Source of the DNA: Vibrio ostreae
Lineage (GTDB): Bacteria; Pseudomonadota; Gammaproteobacteria; Enterobacterales; Vibrionaceae
Direction: 5' to 3'
DNA length: 64,000 nt
NCBI RefSeq assembly: GCF_019226825.1
Contig: NZ_CP076643.1
Location: 3,333,179 to 3,397,178 of the forward strand
Program-made: the position numbers and the translations under genes
Shown here: piece after piece, positions 17,518 through 27,855 of the stretch
Layout: every line of letters begins with the position of its first letter
Numbering within the stretch: position 1 is the first letter of the stretch
Notes under the pieces: generated by a model
Seen by the model: the letters and a program-made list of their open reading frames with translations, nothing else
Database searches by the model: none
What the model was told of the DNA's origin: nothing

Positions 17518-17932
17518 TGTTTTCTCCATTGACCCTTGGATATTGTGTGGTCGGTTGTTGAATCTGTGCGCGATAGTAGAGCGTGAATATTGCAGTAATA
17601 TGACAGAACGCTTTCAAATCGAGTGGTTTGTCATTTAGCTCATTTTCTGTACTGACTGGCTTGGTTGATTGTTTTGTAATTAACTGTTTTTAAGTTGTTT
17701 TTTTTGATTGAACTCTGCCGCTGGGGAAAGAAAAAATTTTAACGCTCAGCTCCTTTTTAGCCATTTTGGCGATAAAATTTATGTCAGCACTGTCATATTG
17801 AAAGGGATTTGTTTCGTAATTACTGAGTTTTTTGTGTATTTGCTTCGAAAATATCGAGTTTGTTGCGAAGCGGTCAGGGCTTCTGTTATAAACAAACTCA
17901 CTCACTAGGTTTATCAATGACTGGCAATTACT
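17518..17932. other. Divergent nptA-nhaR intergenic region
   Basis: A 415-base AT-rich spacer that must hold the promoters of both nptA (minus) and nhaR (plus). Apart from the PHO-box-like site at 17589-17606, no ORF with a ribosome site or strong hairpin is seen. Confidence 0.5.
17589..17606 (-). promoter_or_regulatory. PHO-box-like PhoB site upstream of nptA
   Basis: On the minus strand this reads CTGTCAT ATTA CTGCAAT. It matches the 7-4-7 direct-repeat PhoB box (CTGTCAT, four A/T, CTGTCAY) with a perfect first half-site and an imperfect second. It lies 72 bp upstream of the chosen nptA start, a normal position for a PhoB-activated promoter. Confidence 0.6.
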
Positions 17933-18823
17933 ATGTCTCATCTTAATTACAACCATCTTTATTATTTCTGGATGGTGTGCAAACAAGGTTCCGTGACTAA
18001 AGCTGCGGATGCACTGTTTCTGACTCCGCAAACGGTTACCGGCCAGATCAAAGCGCTGGAAGAACGCATGGCGGGCAAGCTGACTAAGCGCAACGGACGC
18101 AGCCTTGAGCCAACGGAACTGGGTCAGTTAGTCTTTAAATATGCCGACCGCATGTTTGGCCTCAGTTACGAGATGTTGGATATTGTGAATTACAGTCAGC
18201 GCAATAATGTGTTGTTTGATGTTGGCGTAGCCGATGCTCTGTCGAAACGGCTGGTGAGTAAAATCCTGATGACCACAGTGCCGGCTGACAACAGCATCCA
18301 TTTACGCTGTTTCGAATCGACCCACGAAATGCTGCTGGAGCAGTTATCACAACATAAACTGGATATGATCTTGTCGGATTGTCCGGTGGATTCCGGTCAA
18401 AGCCCGGGTTTATTCAGTAAAAAGCTCGGTGAGAGTCATATGGGCTTTTTTTCCAGCGGCAGTCTGGATAACAGTGATTATCCGGCGGTACTGGAACAGC
18501 GTAAATTATTGATCCCGGGCAGTCGTACAGCGATGGGGAGAAAAGTACGCCAGTGGTTTGATCATCAGGGAATCCAGCCCAATATTCTGGGCGAATTTGA
18601 TGACGCAGCGTTAATGAAAGCATTTGCCCGCTATCATCCCGAGGTGATTTTTATGGCTCCGCTGATGTATATGAATGAGATGGAGCAGGAATTGTCGCTG
18701 CAACTGGTCAGCCGGATTGAAGAAATTAAAGAGGAATACTACGTTATTTTTGCCGAACGAATGATTCAGCATCCGGCGGTAAAGAATGTTTATGATGCTG
18801 ATTTCAGCAATTTATTTGAATGA
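17933..18823 (+). CDS. nhaR: Transcriptional activator NhaR (LysR family)
   Basis: NhaR is a LysR-type regulator that activates the Na+/H+ antiporter gene nhaA in response to sodium. The 296-residue protein has an N-terminal helix-turn-helix ([20 protein letters not shown] onward, about residues 4-60) and a C-terminal substrate-binding domain. The N-terminus is strongly NhaR-like. No nhaA is adjacent here; instead nptA, another sodium-coupled transporter, is divergent. Confidence 0.9.
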   Translation: MSHLNYNHLYYFWMVCKQGSVTKAADALFLTPQTVTGQIKALEERMAGKLTKRNGRSLEPTELGQLVFKYADRMFGLSYEMLDIVNYSQRNNVLFDVGVADALSKRLVSKILMTTVPADNSIHLRCFESTHEMLLEQLSQHKLDMILSDCPVDSGQSPGLFSKKLGESHMGFFSSGSLDNSDYPAVLEQRKLLIPGSRTAMGRKVRQWFDHQGIQPNILGEFDDAALMKAFARYHPEVIFMAPLMYMNEMEQELSLQLVSRIEEIKEEYYVIFAERMIQHPAVKNVYDADFSNLFE

Positions 18824-18838
18824 ATATTTTATTACTGT

Positions 18839-19054
18839 TTACAAATAGATTACTATCACGCCACTGATAATCTCTTTGTAACCGCTTTCTTGGGCAATGA
18901 TGATGTCGGTAATTTGAGGCGAACTGATGGACAGTCCGGGTTTTTTGACCCAGATTGTGGGATATCCATCATGACGGAAGTACGTAAGTACTTGGCGGTC
19001 AAGGACGCAGGCCGTTTGTGAATAAAAATAAATGCCATGGTTTGGCTGAAACGG
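18839..19054 (-). other. Possible remnant of a minus-strand gene upstream of hlyU
   Basis: A 72-codon open frame on the minus strand reads protein-like (it includes LTYFRHDGYPTIWVKKPGLS and ITDIIIAQESGYKEI), but has no ATG, GTG or TTG start. It is bounded upstream by a stop codon at 19055-19057. I do not recognise it. It might be a decayed gene end or chance; the hlyU and nhaR promoter-terminator signals must also lie here. Confidence 0.25.
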
Positions 19055-19075
19055 TTATGTCAAAGAGGCTTACTC

Positions 19076-19372
19076 ATGAACCTACAAGAAATGGAACAAA
19101 ACTCCGCTCAGGCAGTGGTGCTGTTAAAGGCGATGGCGAATGAGAGACGGCTGCAGATCCTATGCTTACTGCATAATCAGGAGCTATCCGTAGGGGAACT
19201 GTGTGGCAGACTGGAATTGAGTCAGTCAGCGTTGTCACAGCATTTGGCCTGGCTGAGAAGGGATGGTTTAGTTGAGACGCGTAAAGAAGCACAAACTGTG
19301 TATTACACGCTCAGCAGTGATGAAGTAAAGTTGATGATTGAGTTACTGCATCGGTTGTACTGCGAGCCTTAA
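19076..19372 (+). CDS. hlyU: Virulence gene activator HlyU (ArsR/SmtB family)
   Basis: HlyU is a winged-helix dimer that activates haemolysin and other virulence genes in Vibrio, in part by displacing H-NS. From the ATG at 19076 (AGAGG upstream) it has 98 residues. The recognition helix region reads LELSQSALSQHLAWLRRDGL (about residues 47-66). The two cysteines reported to act as redox sensors in V. cholerae HlyU are kept (in LQILCLL and at the C-terminus in RLYCEP). The metal-binding CxC of ArsR is absent, as in other HlyU. It lies between nhaR and rpsT as in V. cholerae. Confidence 0.95.
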   Translation: MNLQEMEQNSAQAVVLLKAMANERRLQILCLLHNQELSVGELCGRLELSQSALSQHLAWLRRDGLVETRKEAQTVYYTLSSDEVKLMIELLHRLYCEP

Positions 19373-19516
19373 TTTGGCCGTAGTGTCAGCGTTTTTGCTG
19401 TTATCCGTAGACAAGCAGGCAGGTTACGGAGATAAGAGCGCTGGGGCTACGATGCTATCGAGATGAATCATTGAGCTGAAAATCAGTAATTCGGTCGATA
19501 AAAAATGACAGGCAAT

Positions 19517-19545
19517 AAAAAAACCGGCAGAAGCCGGTTTTTTTT
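19517..19545. terminator. Bidirectional terminator between hlyU and rpsT
   Basis: AAACCGGC (19521-19528), AGAA, GCCGGTTT (19533-19540), flanked by A residues on the left and T residues on the right, so it can serve both hlyU and the convergent rpsT. Confidence 0.92.
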
Positions 19546-19568
19546 ATCACTGGGTTATCAAGTTCTGA

Positions 19569-19829
19569 TTACAGAGCTTTGATAGCAGCAGCGAAACGAG
19601 ACTTATGACGAGCTGCTTTATTCTTGTGAATAAGGCCTTTAGTTGCCATACGGTCCAGGATTGGTGTAACAGCTGCGAATGCAGCAGTTGCGCCTTCTTT
19701 GTCGCCTGCAGCGATTGCAGCAACAGTTTTCTTCATGTAAGTGCGCATCATTGAACGACGGCTAGCGTTGTGCTGGCGACGTTTTTCAGATTGGATAGCG
19801 CGCTTCTTAGCAGATTTACAGTTTGCCAA
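19569..19829 (-). CDS. rpsT: 30S ribosomal protein S20
   Basis: S20 binds 16S rRNA early in 30S assembly. The start is a TTG at 19827-19829 giving [18 protein letters not shown], an 86-residue protein (E. coli 87). A TTG (UUG) start is also used in E. coli rpsT, where it helps autoregulation. GGAG lies upstream. A frame extended five codons further is open but not supported by the family. Confidence 0.96.
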   Translation of the reverse strand: MANCKSAKKRAIQSEKRRQHNASRRSMMRTYMKKTVAAIAAGDKEGATAAFAAVTPILDRMATKGLIHKNKAARHKSRFAAAIKAL

Positions 19830-20087
19830 GGGTCTAACTCCCAAAAACTTTAGTTCGGTGACAATTTAAGGGCCGGAAATATCCCCTATTTGCACTTAAT
19901 TGTCAAATGATTTGTGCAAAAACCCATCTAAGCCAAACAAGTTTGGTATCGGAAGGTCTTCGCGGTTAAGATGGCGTGGATTCTAACAGTATTTTTTTGC
20001 CAATGCTAATACTTATCTGATCTCTCACTGACATTATTTAGTGGCAGGGAAAGATAATGTTGTTTTCGCGTATTTTTCGAGGTTACC

Positions 20088-21650
20088 GTGAGTAAACGCT
20101 TGCTCAAGTCAGGCATGATAGTCAGTGCCATGACGTTGATTTCGCGCGTCCTGGGCCTGGTTCGGGACATAGTGGTCGCGAACTTAATGGGCGCAGGAGC
20201 CAGTGCGGATGTCTTTTTCTTTGCCAACCGCATTCCTAATTTTTTACGTCGTCTGTTTGCTGAAGGTGCTTTCTCGCAGGCTTTTGTGCCGGTTTTGACC
20301 GAGTATCACGCCAGTGGTGACCTCAATAAAACCCGTGAACTTATCGCCCGGGCCTCTGGTACGTTGGGGGTGCTGGTGACTATCGTTACTTTAATCGGGG
20401 TTTTGTGCTCGGGTGCGGTGACGGCTCTGTTTGGGGCGGGCTGGTTTCTGGACTGGCTCAATGACGGCCCGGCAGCCCCCAAATTCGAGCTGGCCAGTTT
20501 TCTGCTTAAGATTACCTTTCCTTATCTGTGGTTCATCACCTTTGTTGCGCTGTCTGGGGCGGTATTGAATACCCTGGGCAAATTTGCCGTGTCGTCTTTT
20601 ACGCCAGTGTTTCTCAATGTCATGATGATCTTGTGTGCCTGGTTTGTTTCGCCAAACCTTGAGCAACCAGAAGTCGGCCTGGCAATAGGGGTGTTTTTAG
20701 GCGGTCTGGTTCAGTTTTTGTTTCAATTGCCGTTTTTAATCAAGGCCGGTGTGCTGGTGAAACCCAAATGGGGCTGGAAAGATCCCGGAGTGGTTAAAAT
20801 TCGCACATTGATGATTCCGGCTTTATTTGGTGTTTCAGTCAGTCAGATCAACTTGTTGTTCGACTCTTTTGTGGCCAGTTTTCTGCATACCGGCTCGATC
20901 AGCTGGTTGTACTATTCGGATCGCCTGCTTGAGTTTCCGCTTGGTTTGTTCGGTATCGCGATCGCGACCGTTATTCTGCCGGCGCTATCGCGTAACCACG
21001 TCGATGCACACAGCGATGGCTTTGCCCATACCATGGACTGGGGGGTGCGAATGGTTATTCTGCTGGGGGTCCCGGCGATGCTGGGTCTGATGGTGTTAGC
21101 CAAGCCGATGCTGATGGTGCTGTTTATGCGTGGTGAGTTTACGCCGCAAGATGTGCAGATGGCATCGGCGTCACTGCTGGCCTATTCAGCTGGCCTGCTG
21201 AACTTTATGCTGATTAAAGTTCTGGCACCGGGTTACTACTCTCGCCAGGATACGCGAACCCCGGTCCGTTACGGCATCATTGCGATGCTGAGCAACATAG
21301 TGTTCAATGCCATCTTCGCCTGGTTTTACGGCTATGTCGGCCTGGCGGCGGCAACGGCTTTGTCTGCCTTCATCAATATGGCGCTGCTGTACCGGGGTCT
21401 GCATCTGCAAGGGGTATATCGGGTTTCGGCACAGACCATGCGTTTTATTATCCGTCTCGCGCTGGCCGGGGGCGCTATGGTCGCGGCCATTCTGTGGCAG
21501 ATGCAAGCCATGTCTGTCTGGCTGGATTGGGGACTGATGCAGCGCGGCCTGATGTTAACAGCTCTGATCGCACTGGGGGCAATTGTTTATTTCCTCACCG
21601 CGTTAGTGCTGGGGATCCGGTTAAAAGATTTAAAAGCGGCGACAGATTAA
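20088..21650 (+). CDS. murJ: Lipid II flippase MurJ (MviN)
   Basis: MurJ flips lipid II across the inner membrane for peptidoglycan synthesis. The 520-residue protein has about fourteen membrane segments. The family N-terminus LLKSGMIVSAMTLISRVLGL with the conserved arginine, and GAFSQAFVPVL-like EGAFSQAFVPVL (about residues 59-70), are present. The start is GTG at 20088 with GAGG upstream. It is divergent from rpsT and precedes ribF. Confidence 0.96.
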   Translation: MSKRLLKSGMIVSAMTLISRVLGLVRDIVVANLMGAGASADVFFFANRIPNFLRRLFAEGAFSQAFVPVLTEYHASGDLNKTRELIARASGTLGVLVTIVTLIGVLCSGAVTALFGAGWFLDWLNDGPAAPKFELASFLLKITFPYLWFITFVALSGAVLNTLGKFAVSSFTPVFLNVMMILCAWFVSPNLEQPEVGLAIGVFLGGLVQFLFQLPFLIKAGVLVKPKWGWKDPGVVKIRTLMIPALFGVSVSQINLLFDSFVASFLHTGSISWLYYSDRLLEFPLGLFGIAIATVILPALSRNHVDAHSDGFAHTMDWGVRMVILLGVPAMLGLMVLAKPMLMVLFMRGEFTPQDVQMASASLLAYSAGLLNFMLIKVLAPGYYSRQDTRTPVRYGIIAMLSNIVFNAIFAWFYGYVGLAAATALSAFINMALLYRGLHLQGVYRVSAQTMRFIIRLALAGGAMVAAILWQMQAMSVWLDWGLMQRGLMLTALIALGAIVYFLTALVLGIRLKDLKAATD

Positions 21651-21721
21651 CGCTGATTAGGTTATAATCCGTCGGTTTCACACCAATATAACTGAGAACT
21701 ATAGGTTTTAAGCGTATTCCA

Positions 21722-22657
21722 ATGGAATTGATTCGCGGTATTCATAACATCAAAGCACAGCATAACGGCTGTGTACTGACTATAGGAAACTTTGATGGTG
21801 TCCATTTCGGTCATCAACAGGTATTAAATCAGGTTGCTGAGCGGGCAAAGCTGTTTGATCTGCCCTCGGTAGTGATGACGTTTGAACCGCAACCTATGGA
21901 GCTGTTCCTGAAAGACAAAGCTCCTGCCCGGTTAACAAGATTGAGAGATAAGTTTGTCCATATCGGTAAGCTGGGTATCGATCGTCTATTGTGTGTGAAC
22001 TTCAACCACCACTTTGCCAACATCGAAGCGGAGGCATTTATCCGTGACTTGTTGGTGGCCCGATTGGGTGTTAAGTTTCTGGTGGTTGGCGATGACTTCC
22101 GCTTCGGCCGTGGCCGTAAAGGTAACTTTGCCATGCTTGAGCAGGCAGGTTTACGTTACGGTTTTGAAGTGGTCAGTACTCAGAGCTTCTGTTTACAGCA
22201 GTTGCGGGTCAGCAGTACTGCGATTCGTGAAGCTTTGGCCAGTGATGAGCTGGAGAGTGCGGCACACATGCTGGGGCGTCACTATAGTATCAGTGGGCGC
22301 GTTTCGCATGGTCGCAAACTTGGCCGGACGATAGGCTTTCCTACGGCTAATATTCCGCTCAAGCGCTGCGTATCGCCGGTTTCTGGTGTGTATGTGGTGC
22401 AAGCGTACGGCTTGGGCGAACAGCCGCTTGGCGGTGTGGCCAATATTGGCCAACGCCCGACAGTCAACGGGGTTCGTCAGCAGTTAGAAGTGCATTTATT
22501 CGACTTTCAGGGCAATTTATATGGCAAGCAGCTGGAAGTCGCGCTTTTACACAAGCTGCGTAATGAACACAAATTTGAGTCTTTTGAGGCTCTGAAACAG
22601 CAAATAGAATTGGATGCTGAGGCAGCAAGGGTGTGGCTGCGTCAGCTTAAGGGTTAA
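21722..22657 (+). CDS. ribF: Bifunctional riboflavin kinase/FAD synthetase
   Basis: RibF phosphorylates riboflavin to FMN and adenylates FMN to FAD. The 311-residue protein has the nucleotidyltransferase motif TIGNFDGVHFGHQ (about residues 20-32) and the flavokinase motif GRTIGFPTANIPL in the C-terminal half. It heads the conserved ribF-ileS-lspA group, 63 bases before ileS. Confidence 0.97.
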   Translation: MELIRGIHNIKAQHNGCVLTIGNFDGVHFGHQQVLNQVAERAKLFDLPSVVMTFEPQPMELFLKDKAPARLTRLRDKFVHIGKLGIDRLLCVNFNHHFANIEAEAFIRDLLVARLGVKFLVVGDDFRFGRGRKGNFAMLEQAGLRYGFEVVSTQSFCLQQLRVSSTAIREALASDELESAAHMLGRHYSISGRVSHGRKLGRTIGFPTANIPLKRCVSPVSGVYVVQAYGLGEQPLGGVANIGQRPTVNGVRQQLEVHLFDFQGNLYGKQLEVALLHKLRNEHKFESFEALKQQIELDAEAARVWLRQLKG

Positions 22658-22720
22658 CCGGTTGATTCCACCGGATACCATAATGTCTAACTTCGCCCAA
22701 TATAACGGAATTAAGAATCG

Positions 22721-25567
22721 ATGAGTGAGTATAAAGATACCCTGAACCTACCTGAAACAGGGTTTCCGATGCGCGGTAATCTGGCCAATCGTGAGCCAGA
22801 AATGCTTGAGCGTTGGTACAAAGAAGATCTGTACGGTGAAATCCGTAAAGCTAAAAAAGGCAAAAAATCTTTCGTATTACACGATGGCCCTCCGTACGCC
22901 AACGGTGATATTCACATTGGTCACGCACTGAACAAGATTCTTAAAGACATTATTATTAAATCCAAAACACTTTCAGGTTTTGACGCACCTTACATCCCGG
23001 GCTGGGACTGCCATGGTCTGCCAATCGAACTGATGGTTGAGAAGAAAGTGGGCAAGCCGGGCCAGAAAGTGACCGCGGCTGAATTCCGTGAAAAATGTCG
23101 TGAATACGCAGCCGGTCAGGTTGAAGGCCAGAAAGAGGGCTTCAAGCGTCTGGGTATCCTGGGTGAGTGGGATAAACCATATCGTACGATGGATTTTGCT
23201 ACCGAAGCGAACATCATCCGCGCGCTGGGCAAGATTGCTGACAACGGCCACCTGCTGAAAGGTTTCAAACCGGTTCACTGGTGTACGGATTGTGGTAGTG
23301 CGCTGGCAGAAGCGGAAGTGGAGTACAAAGATAAGGTTTCTCCTTCTATCGATGTGCGCTTCAAAGCTGCGGATCAGGCAGCGGTACTGTCTAAATTCAG
23401 CCTGAGCGAAGGCCATGAAGGTCAGGGCGATATCTCAATCGTTATCTGGACCACTACGCCTTGGACACTGCCGGCGAACCGCGCAGTCTGTCTGCGTGAT
23501 GATCTGGAATACGTTCTGATCCAAACCGAAGGCGAACAGCCTGAGCGTATTATTGTGGCGTCTGAGCTGGCGAAATCTGTGATGGATCGCGCCGGTATCG
23601 AGCATTTCCACTTCCTTGGTTTTACTAAAGGTGCGGATCTAGAACTGAGTCAGTTCAACCACCCGTTTTACGATTTCACTGTACCGGCGATTCTGGGCGA
23701 CCACGTGACGACGGATTCTGGTACTGGTGTGGTTCACACTGCGCCTGGCCACGGTCAGGAAGACTTTGCGGTGGGTCAGCATTACGGTCTGGAAGTCGCC
23801 AACCCGGTGGGTTCAAACGGTGTCTATCTGTCCGATACCAAACTGTTCGCCGGTCACCACGTATTTAAAGCCAACGATTCAGTGATTGAAGTACTGAAAG
23901 AGCATGGTGCGCTGCTGCATCACCATGCCTACGAGCACAGCTACCCGCACTGCTGGCGCCATAAAACGCCAATCATTTTCCGCGCCACGCCGCAGTGGTT
24001 CGTGTCTATGGATCAAGCCGGTCTGCGTGAGCAGGCACTGAGCGCAATCAAAGGCGTTAAATGGATGCCGGACTGGGGTCAAAGCCGTATTCAGGGCATG
24101 GTGGAAGGCCGTCCTGAGTGGTGTATCTCTCGTCAGCGCACCTGGGGTGTGCCAATTGCCCTGTTCGTGCATAAAGAGACGGCTGAACTGCATCCAAACA
24201 GCGCGGCTCTGATTGAGCAGGTCGCACAACTGGTTGAGCAAAAAGGTATCCAGGCATGGTGGGATGTGGATTCTGCTGAACTGCTGGGCGCTGATGCTGA
24301 CAACTATGAAAAAGTACTTGATACGCTGGATGTATGGTTTGACTCAGGTGTGACACACTACGCTGTGGTGGATAACCGTCCGGAGTTTAACGGCGCAGAA
24401 GCAGACATGTACCTGGAAGGTTCAGACCAACACCGTGGTTGGTTCCAGTCATCACTGATCTCATCAGTGGCGATGAAAGGTAAAGCCCCTTACAAAGAAG
24501 TGCTGACCCACGGTTTCGTGGTTGATGGTCAGGGCCGTAAGATGTCGAAATCGATTGGTAACGTGGTTGCTCCAAAAGATGTCACCAATAAACTGGGTGC
24601 AGATATTCTGCGTCTGTGGGTGGCTTCAACCGACTATACCGGTGAAGTTGCGGTATCGGATGAGATCCTGAAACGCAGCGCGGACTCTTACCGTCGTATC
24701 CGTAACACGGCGCGTTTCTTCCTGGCCAACCTGAATGGTTTTGATCCGGCAACGGACATGGTGGCACCACAAGAGATGGTGGCACTGGATCGCTGGGCCG
24801 TTGCTCGCGCTCTGGCGGCGCAACAAGAGATTGTCAAAGCGTACCAGGATTACAACACCCACGCGGTGGTGCAACGTCTGATGCACTTCTGTTCTATCGA
24901 AATGGGCTCATTCTACCTGGATGTGATCAAAGACCGTCAGTACACCGCAAAACGGGGCAGTAATGCCCAGCGCAGCTGTCAGACGGCGCTGTACTACATC
25001 GTCGAAGCGCTGGTTCGCTGGATGGCACCTATCATGTCGTTTACCGCAGATGAGATCTGGAATGACATGCCGGTTAACCAGCCAAACGGTCAAGCACGCG
25101 ATAAATTCGTGTTTGTCAGCGAATGGTATGAAGGCCTGTTTGGTCTGAACGATGGTGAAGAGCTGAACAACGAATTCTGGACTGAAATCCAGAAAGTTCG
25201 TGGCGCTGTAAACAAGTTGCTGGAAAGCGCGCGTAATGAGAAAACCATCGGTGGCTCTCTGCAGGCGGAAGTGACTCTGTTCGCCAGCGATGAACTGGCG
25301 GCGATCATCAACAAACTGGATGACGAACTGCGCTTTGTTCTGCTGACCTCGCAAGCGAGCGTAAAACCGCTGGCTGAGAAGAGCGATGCGGCTCAGGCGA
25401 CCGACATTGACGGCCTGTTCGTTCAGGTAAGCAAAACTGAAGCTGAGAAGTGTGACCGTTGCTGGCACCACACTCCGGAAGTTGGCACCATCAAAGGTCA
25501 TGAAACTATTTGTGGTCGTTGCGTGTCCAACGTGGAAGGTGACGGCGAAATCCGTAAATTTGCTTAA
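22721..25567 (+). CDS. ileS: Isoleucyl-tRNA synthetase
   Basis: This class I enzyme charges tRNA-Ile and edits misactivated valine. It has 948 residues, close to E. coli IleS (938). The HIGH motif is at residues 65-68 ([10 protein letters not shown]) and KMSKS in [13 protein letters not shown]. The editing domain [12 protein letters not shown] is intact. The C-terminal zinc knuckle (CDRCW ... ICGRCVSN) is present. lspA follows after 15 bases. Confidence 0.98.
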   Translation: MSEYKDTLNLPETGFPMRGNLANREPEMLERWYKEDLYGEIRKAKKGKKSFVLHDGPPYANGDIHIGHALNKILKDIIIKSKTLSGFDAPYIPGWDCHGLPIELMVEKKVGKPGQKVTAAEFREKCREYAAGQVEGQKEGFKRLGILGEWDKPYRTMDFATEANIIRALGKIADNGHLLKGFKPVHWCTDCGSALAEAEVEYKDKVSPSIDVRFKAADQAAVLSKFSLSEGHEGQGDISIVIWTTTPWTLPANRAVCLRDDLEYVLIQTEGEQPERIIVASELAKSVMDRAGIEHFHFLGFTKGADLELSQFNHPFYDFTVPAILGDHVTTDSGTGVVHTAPGHGQEDFAVGQHYGLEVANPVGSNGVYLSDTKLFAGHHVFKANDSVIEVLKEHGALLHHHAYEHSYPHCWRHKTPIIFRATPQWFVSMDQAGLREQALSAIKGVKWMPDWGQSRIQGMVEGRPEWCISRQRTWGVPIALFVHKETAELHPNSAALIEQVAQLVEQKGIQAWWDVDSAELLGADADNYEKVLDTLDVWFDSGVTHYAVVDNRPEFNGAEADMYLEGSDQHRGWFQSSLISSVAMKGKAPYKEVLTHGFVVDGQGRKMSKSIGNVVAPKDVTNKLGADILRLWVASTDYTGEVAVSDEILKRSADSYRRIRNTARFFLANLNGFDPATDMVAPQEMVALDRWAVARALAAQQEIVKAYQDYNTHAVVQRLMHFCSIEMGSFYLDVIKDRQYTAKRGSNAQRSCQTALYYIVEALVRWMAPIMSFTADEIWNDMPVNQPNGQARDKFVFVSEWYEGLFGLNDGEELNNEFWTEIQKVRGAVNKLLESARNEKTIGGSLQAEVTLFASDELAAIINKLDDELRFVLLTSQASVKPLAEKSDAAQATDIDGLFVQVSKTEAEKCDRCWHHTPEVGTIKGHETICGRCVSNVEGDGEIRKFA

Positions 25568-25582
25568 TCAAAGATAGGTTGC

Positions 25583-26086
25583 ATGACGCAAGTACTTACA
25601 CTTAAACAATCGGGAGTCCGCTGGCTGTGGCTGGCGCTCCTTGTCTTCGTTGCGGATATCGGCATTAAGCTGGTAGTCATGAACAGTATGGGGTTTGGCT
25701 GGGAGAACCGAATTGAAGTTCTGCCATTCTTTAACCTGCTGTACGTCCACAACTACGGTGCGGCATTCAGTTTTCTGAGTGACCAGGCCGGTTGGCAGCG
25801 CTGGTTATTTACCGCTATCGCCTTTGTGGTGGTGGGTATGCTGGCGTTCTGGATGCGACGCCTGCCAGCCAGCGACAAGTGGAACAACGTTGCTTACGCG
25901 CTGATTATTGGTGGTGCGGTCGGCAACGTGTTCGACCGGGTAGTGCACGGTTTTGTGGTCGATTATCTCGACTTCTTCTGGGGCACCTACCACTGGCCGG
26001 CATTCAACCTGGCTGACAGCGCAATCTGTATTGGTGCGGTCATGATCATTGCGGATGGTTTCCGCCCTAAGAAACAGACTGCCTAG
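25583..26086 (+). CDS. lspA: Lipoprotein signal peptidase (signal peptidase II)
   Basis: LspA cleaves the signal peptide of diacylated prolipoproteins in the inner membrane; together with lgt above, the window encodes two steps of lipoprotein maturation. The 167-residue protein has four hydrophobic segments, and the catalytic aspartates lie in [18 protein letters not shown] and FNLADSAI. The [12 protein letters not shown] motif is conserved. It closes the ribF-ileS-lspA operon. Confidence 0.97.
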   Translation: MTQVLTLKQSGVRWLWLALLVFVADIGIKLVVMNSMGFGWENRIEVLPFFNLLYVHNYGAAFSFLSDQAGWQRWLFTAIAFVVVGMLAFWMRRLPASDKWNNVAYALIIGGAVGNVFDRVVHGFVVDYLDFFWGTYHWPAFNLADSAICIGAVMIIADGFRPKKQTA

Positions 26087-26108
26087 ATGACGAAGTCATA
26101 ATAACCCT

Positions 26109-26144
26109 AAGCGCCGCCCGTTGATTCGGGGGGGCGCTTTTTGT
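26109..26144 (+). terminator. Rho-independent terminator of ribF-ileS-lspA
   Basis: AAGCGCCGCCCG (26109-26120) pairs with CGGG...GCGCTT (26127-26139), followed by T residues. The right arm contains a seven-G run where CGGGCGGCGCTT would pair perfectly, so one or two bases may be misread. Confidence 0.8.
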
Positions 26145-26178
26145 TATCTAACACTACACAGTTATCTAACACTACACA
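26143..26178. repeat. Perfect tandem repeat, 18 bp x 2
   Basis: GTTATCTAACACTACACA occurs twice back to back (26143-26160 and 26161-26178) with no mismatch, directly behind the lspA terminator. Confidence 0.95.
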
Positions 26179-26429
26179 GTGCTCCGATAACTATATCTGG
26201 CAGTGCCGTTGATCTGTGCGCTGAACAGTTGCTGCGGATTGGCGACCGCAGCGGACTGCTCGCAGCCTGGGTAGCATGGCAAGCCAGTGAGAGATAGAGT
26301 CACACCCGCCATCACACCTCATCAGCAAGAAATGAGGTAATTGGCGTGCCGTCAGCCGCGTTACCTGAGCTGACAGACACCTCTGTAACGGCAAACGACT
26401 CCAATAACCCAACTTAAGGAAGCCTGAAC
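26179..26429 (+). other. Long non-coding leader upstream of fkpB
   Basis: About 250 bases between the tandem repeat and the fkpB start hold no credible ORF. Two local hairpins are visible: GCTGCGG/CCGCAGC (26231-26237, 26246-26252) and ACCTCAT/ATGAGGT (26316-26322, 26332-26338). In E. coli, fkpB follows lspA closely and is in the same operon, so the separate leader is a Vibrio feature. It may hold the fkpB-ispH promoter and a structured 5' UTR. Confidence 0.4.
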
Positions 26430-26861
26430 GTGACTACGATTAGCCAAGACTCGGCAGTAACTCTGCATTTTACTATCAAACTTAAAGACGGTTCAGTGGC
26501 CGACAGCACCCACAATTTTGGCAAACCGGCCAAACTGGTCATCGGTGACGGTAGCCTGAGTGATAACTTTGAACAGTGTCTGCTGGGGCTGCAGGCTGGC
26601 GATAGCCAGTCCATTGAACTGGCGGCGGCGGATGCTTTCGGCGCCCCTAATCCGGACAACATTCACTACATGGATCGCAGCAAATTTGTCGGTGACGCGG
26701 AAGTGGAAGTTGGCACTATCATGGCCTTCAGCGGCCCCGATGGTATGGAAATTCCGGGTATTATTACCGACATTGCCGGTGATTCGGTCACTGTCGATTT
26801 TAACCACCCGCTCGCGGGCCAGGATGTCATTTTTGATGTTGAGATTTTGTCGGTCGAATAA
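26430..26861 (+). CDS. fkpB: FKBP-type peptidyl-prolyl isomerase FkpB (SlpA)
   Basis: A 143-residue SlyD-like cis-trans prolyl isomerase and chaperone. It begins VTLHFTIKLKDGSVADST and has the inserted flap domain (GAPNPDNIHYMDRSKF) typical of SlpA. The start is GTG at 26430 with AAGGA upstream. The histidine-rich tail of SlyD is missing, which supports FkpB. ispH follows after 28 bases, a conserved pair. Confidence 0.94.
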   Translation: MTTISQDSAVTLHFTIKLKDGSVADSTHNFGKPAKLVIGDGSLSDNFEQCLLGLQAGDSQSIELAAADAFGAPNPDNIHYMDRSKFVGDAEVEVGTIMAFSGPDGMEIPGIITDIAGDSVTVDFNHPLAGQDVIFDVEILSVE

Positions 26862-26889
26862 CGTAGAATAGCCAGCTTAAAAGAGAACC

Positions 26890-27852
26890 ATGAGCAATCC
26901 CATGAAAATACTGTTAGCGAACCCGCGCGGCTTTTGTGCCGGCGTTGACCGTGCCATCAGCATTGTTGAGCGTGCACTAGAAATGTATCAGCCACCGATT
27001 TATGTCCGTCACGAAGTGGTGCATAACCGTTTTGTGGTCGAGGGGCTGAAGCAGCGCGGTGCCATCTTTGTTGAAGAGCTGAGTGAAGTACCGGATGACA
27101 ATATCGTCATTTTCTCTGCTCATGGGGTATCGCAGGCGGTGCGTCTGGAAGCCAAAGAGCGTGATCTGACTGTATTTGACGCGACCTGTCCGTTGGTGAC
27201 TAAAGTGCATATGGAAGTGGCACGCGCCAGCCGCCGTAATATGGAAGTGGTACTGATTGGTCATGCCGGTCACCCGGAAGTGGAAGGGACCATGGGGCAG
27301 TATGCCAGCGTGACCGGAGGCATGTATCTGGTGGAAAAACCAGACGATGTGGTGGCTCTGCAGGCCAAGGTCAAAGACCCGTCTCATCTGCACTATGTCA
27401 GCCAGACTACATTGTCAGTCGATGAAACCGCTGATGTGATCGACAAGCTGCGTGAAGTGTTCCCGCAGATTCAGGGCCCGCGTAAAGACGATATCTGTTA
27501 TGCAACCCAGAACCGTCAGGACGCCGTACGAATTCTGGCAGAGCAGGTGGATGTGATGATTGTGGTCGGCTCAAAAAATTCCTCCAACTCAACCCGTCTC
27601 AAAGAGCTGGCGGAAAAACTGGGTACGCCGGGCTATCTGACTGATTGTCCGGAGGATATTGATGCAGCCTGGTTACAGGGGGTAAGCCTGATTGGTGTCA
27701 CCGCAGGGGCTTCTGCACCGGAAGAGCTGGTTAACCAGATCTTAGATCGGATTCAGGAACTCGGTGCGACTGCCGTGGAAGAAGTGCTGGGCCGCGAAGA
27801 AAATATGTTCTTTGAAGTGCCGAAAGAGCTGCAGATTAAACAGGTTGATTAA
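26890..27852 (+). CDS. ispH: 4-hydroxy-3-methylbut-2-enyl diphosphate reductase
   Basis: IspH performs the last step of the MEP isoprenoid pathway, making IPP and DMAPP. The three cysteines that hold the iron-sulfur cluster are in [22 protein letters not shown] and [11 protein letters not shown]. The 320-residue length fits. The first ATG (MSNPMK) is chosen because AAGAGA lies six bases before it; starting at the second would lose four residues. A terminator follows at 27856-27884. Confidence 0.97.
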   Translation: MSNPMKILLANPRGFCAGVDRAISIVERALEMYQPPIYVRHEVVHNRFVVEGLKQRGAIFVEELSEVPDDNIVIFSAHGVSQAVRLEAKERDLTVFDATCPLVTKVHMEVARASRRNMEVVLIGHAGHPEVEGTMGQYASVTGGMYLVEKPDDVVALQAKVKDPSHLHYVSQTTLSVDETADVIDKLREVFPQIQGPRKDDICYATQNRQDAVRILAEQVDVMIVVGSKNSSNSTRLKELAEKLGTPGYLTDCPEDIDAAWLQGVSLIGVTAGASAPEELVNQILDRIQELGATAVEEVLGREENMFFEVPKELQIKQVD

Positions 27853-27855
27853 GTG

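Noticed and set aside
19830..19844. Five-codon extension of rpsT
   Set aside because: S20 starts at [11 protein letters not shown] with a TTG codon, as in E. coli, and GGAG is placed for that start.
22973..25501. Several long antisense frames inside ileS (for example 24908-25501 minus)
   Set aside because: They mirror the codon pattern of a highly expressed gene and match no family; similar antisense frames occur in lysS, prfB and rluD.
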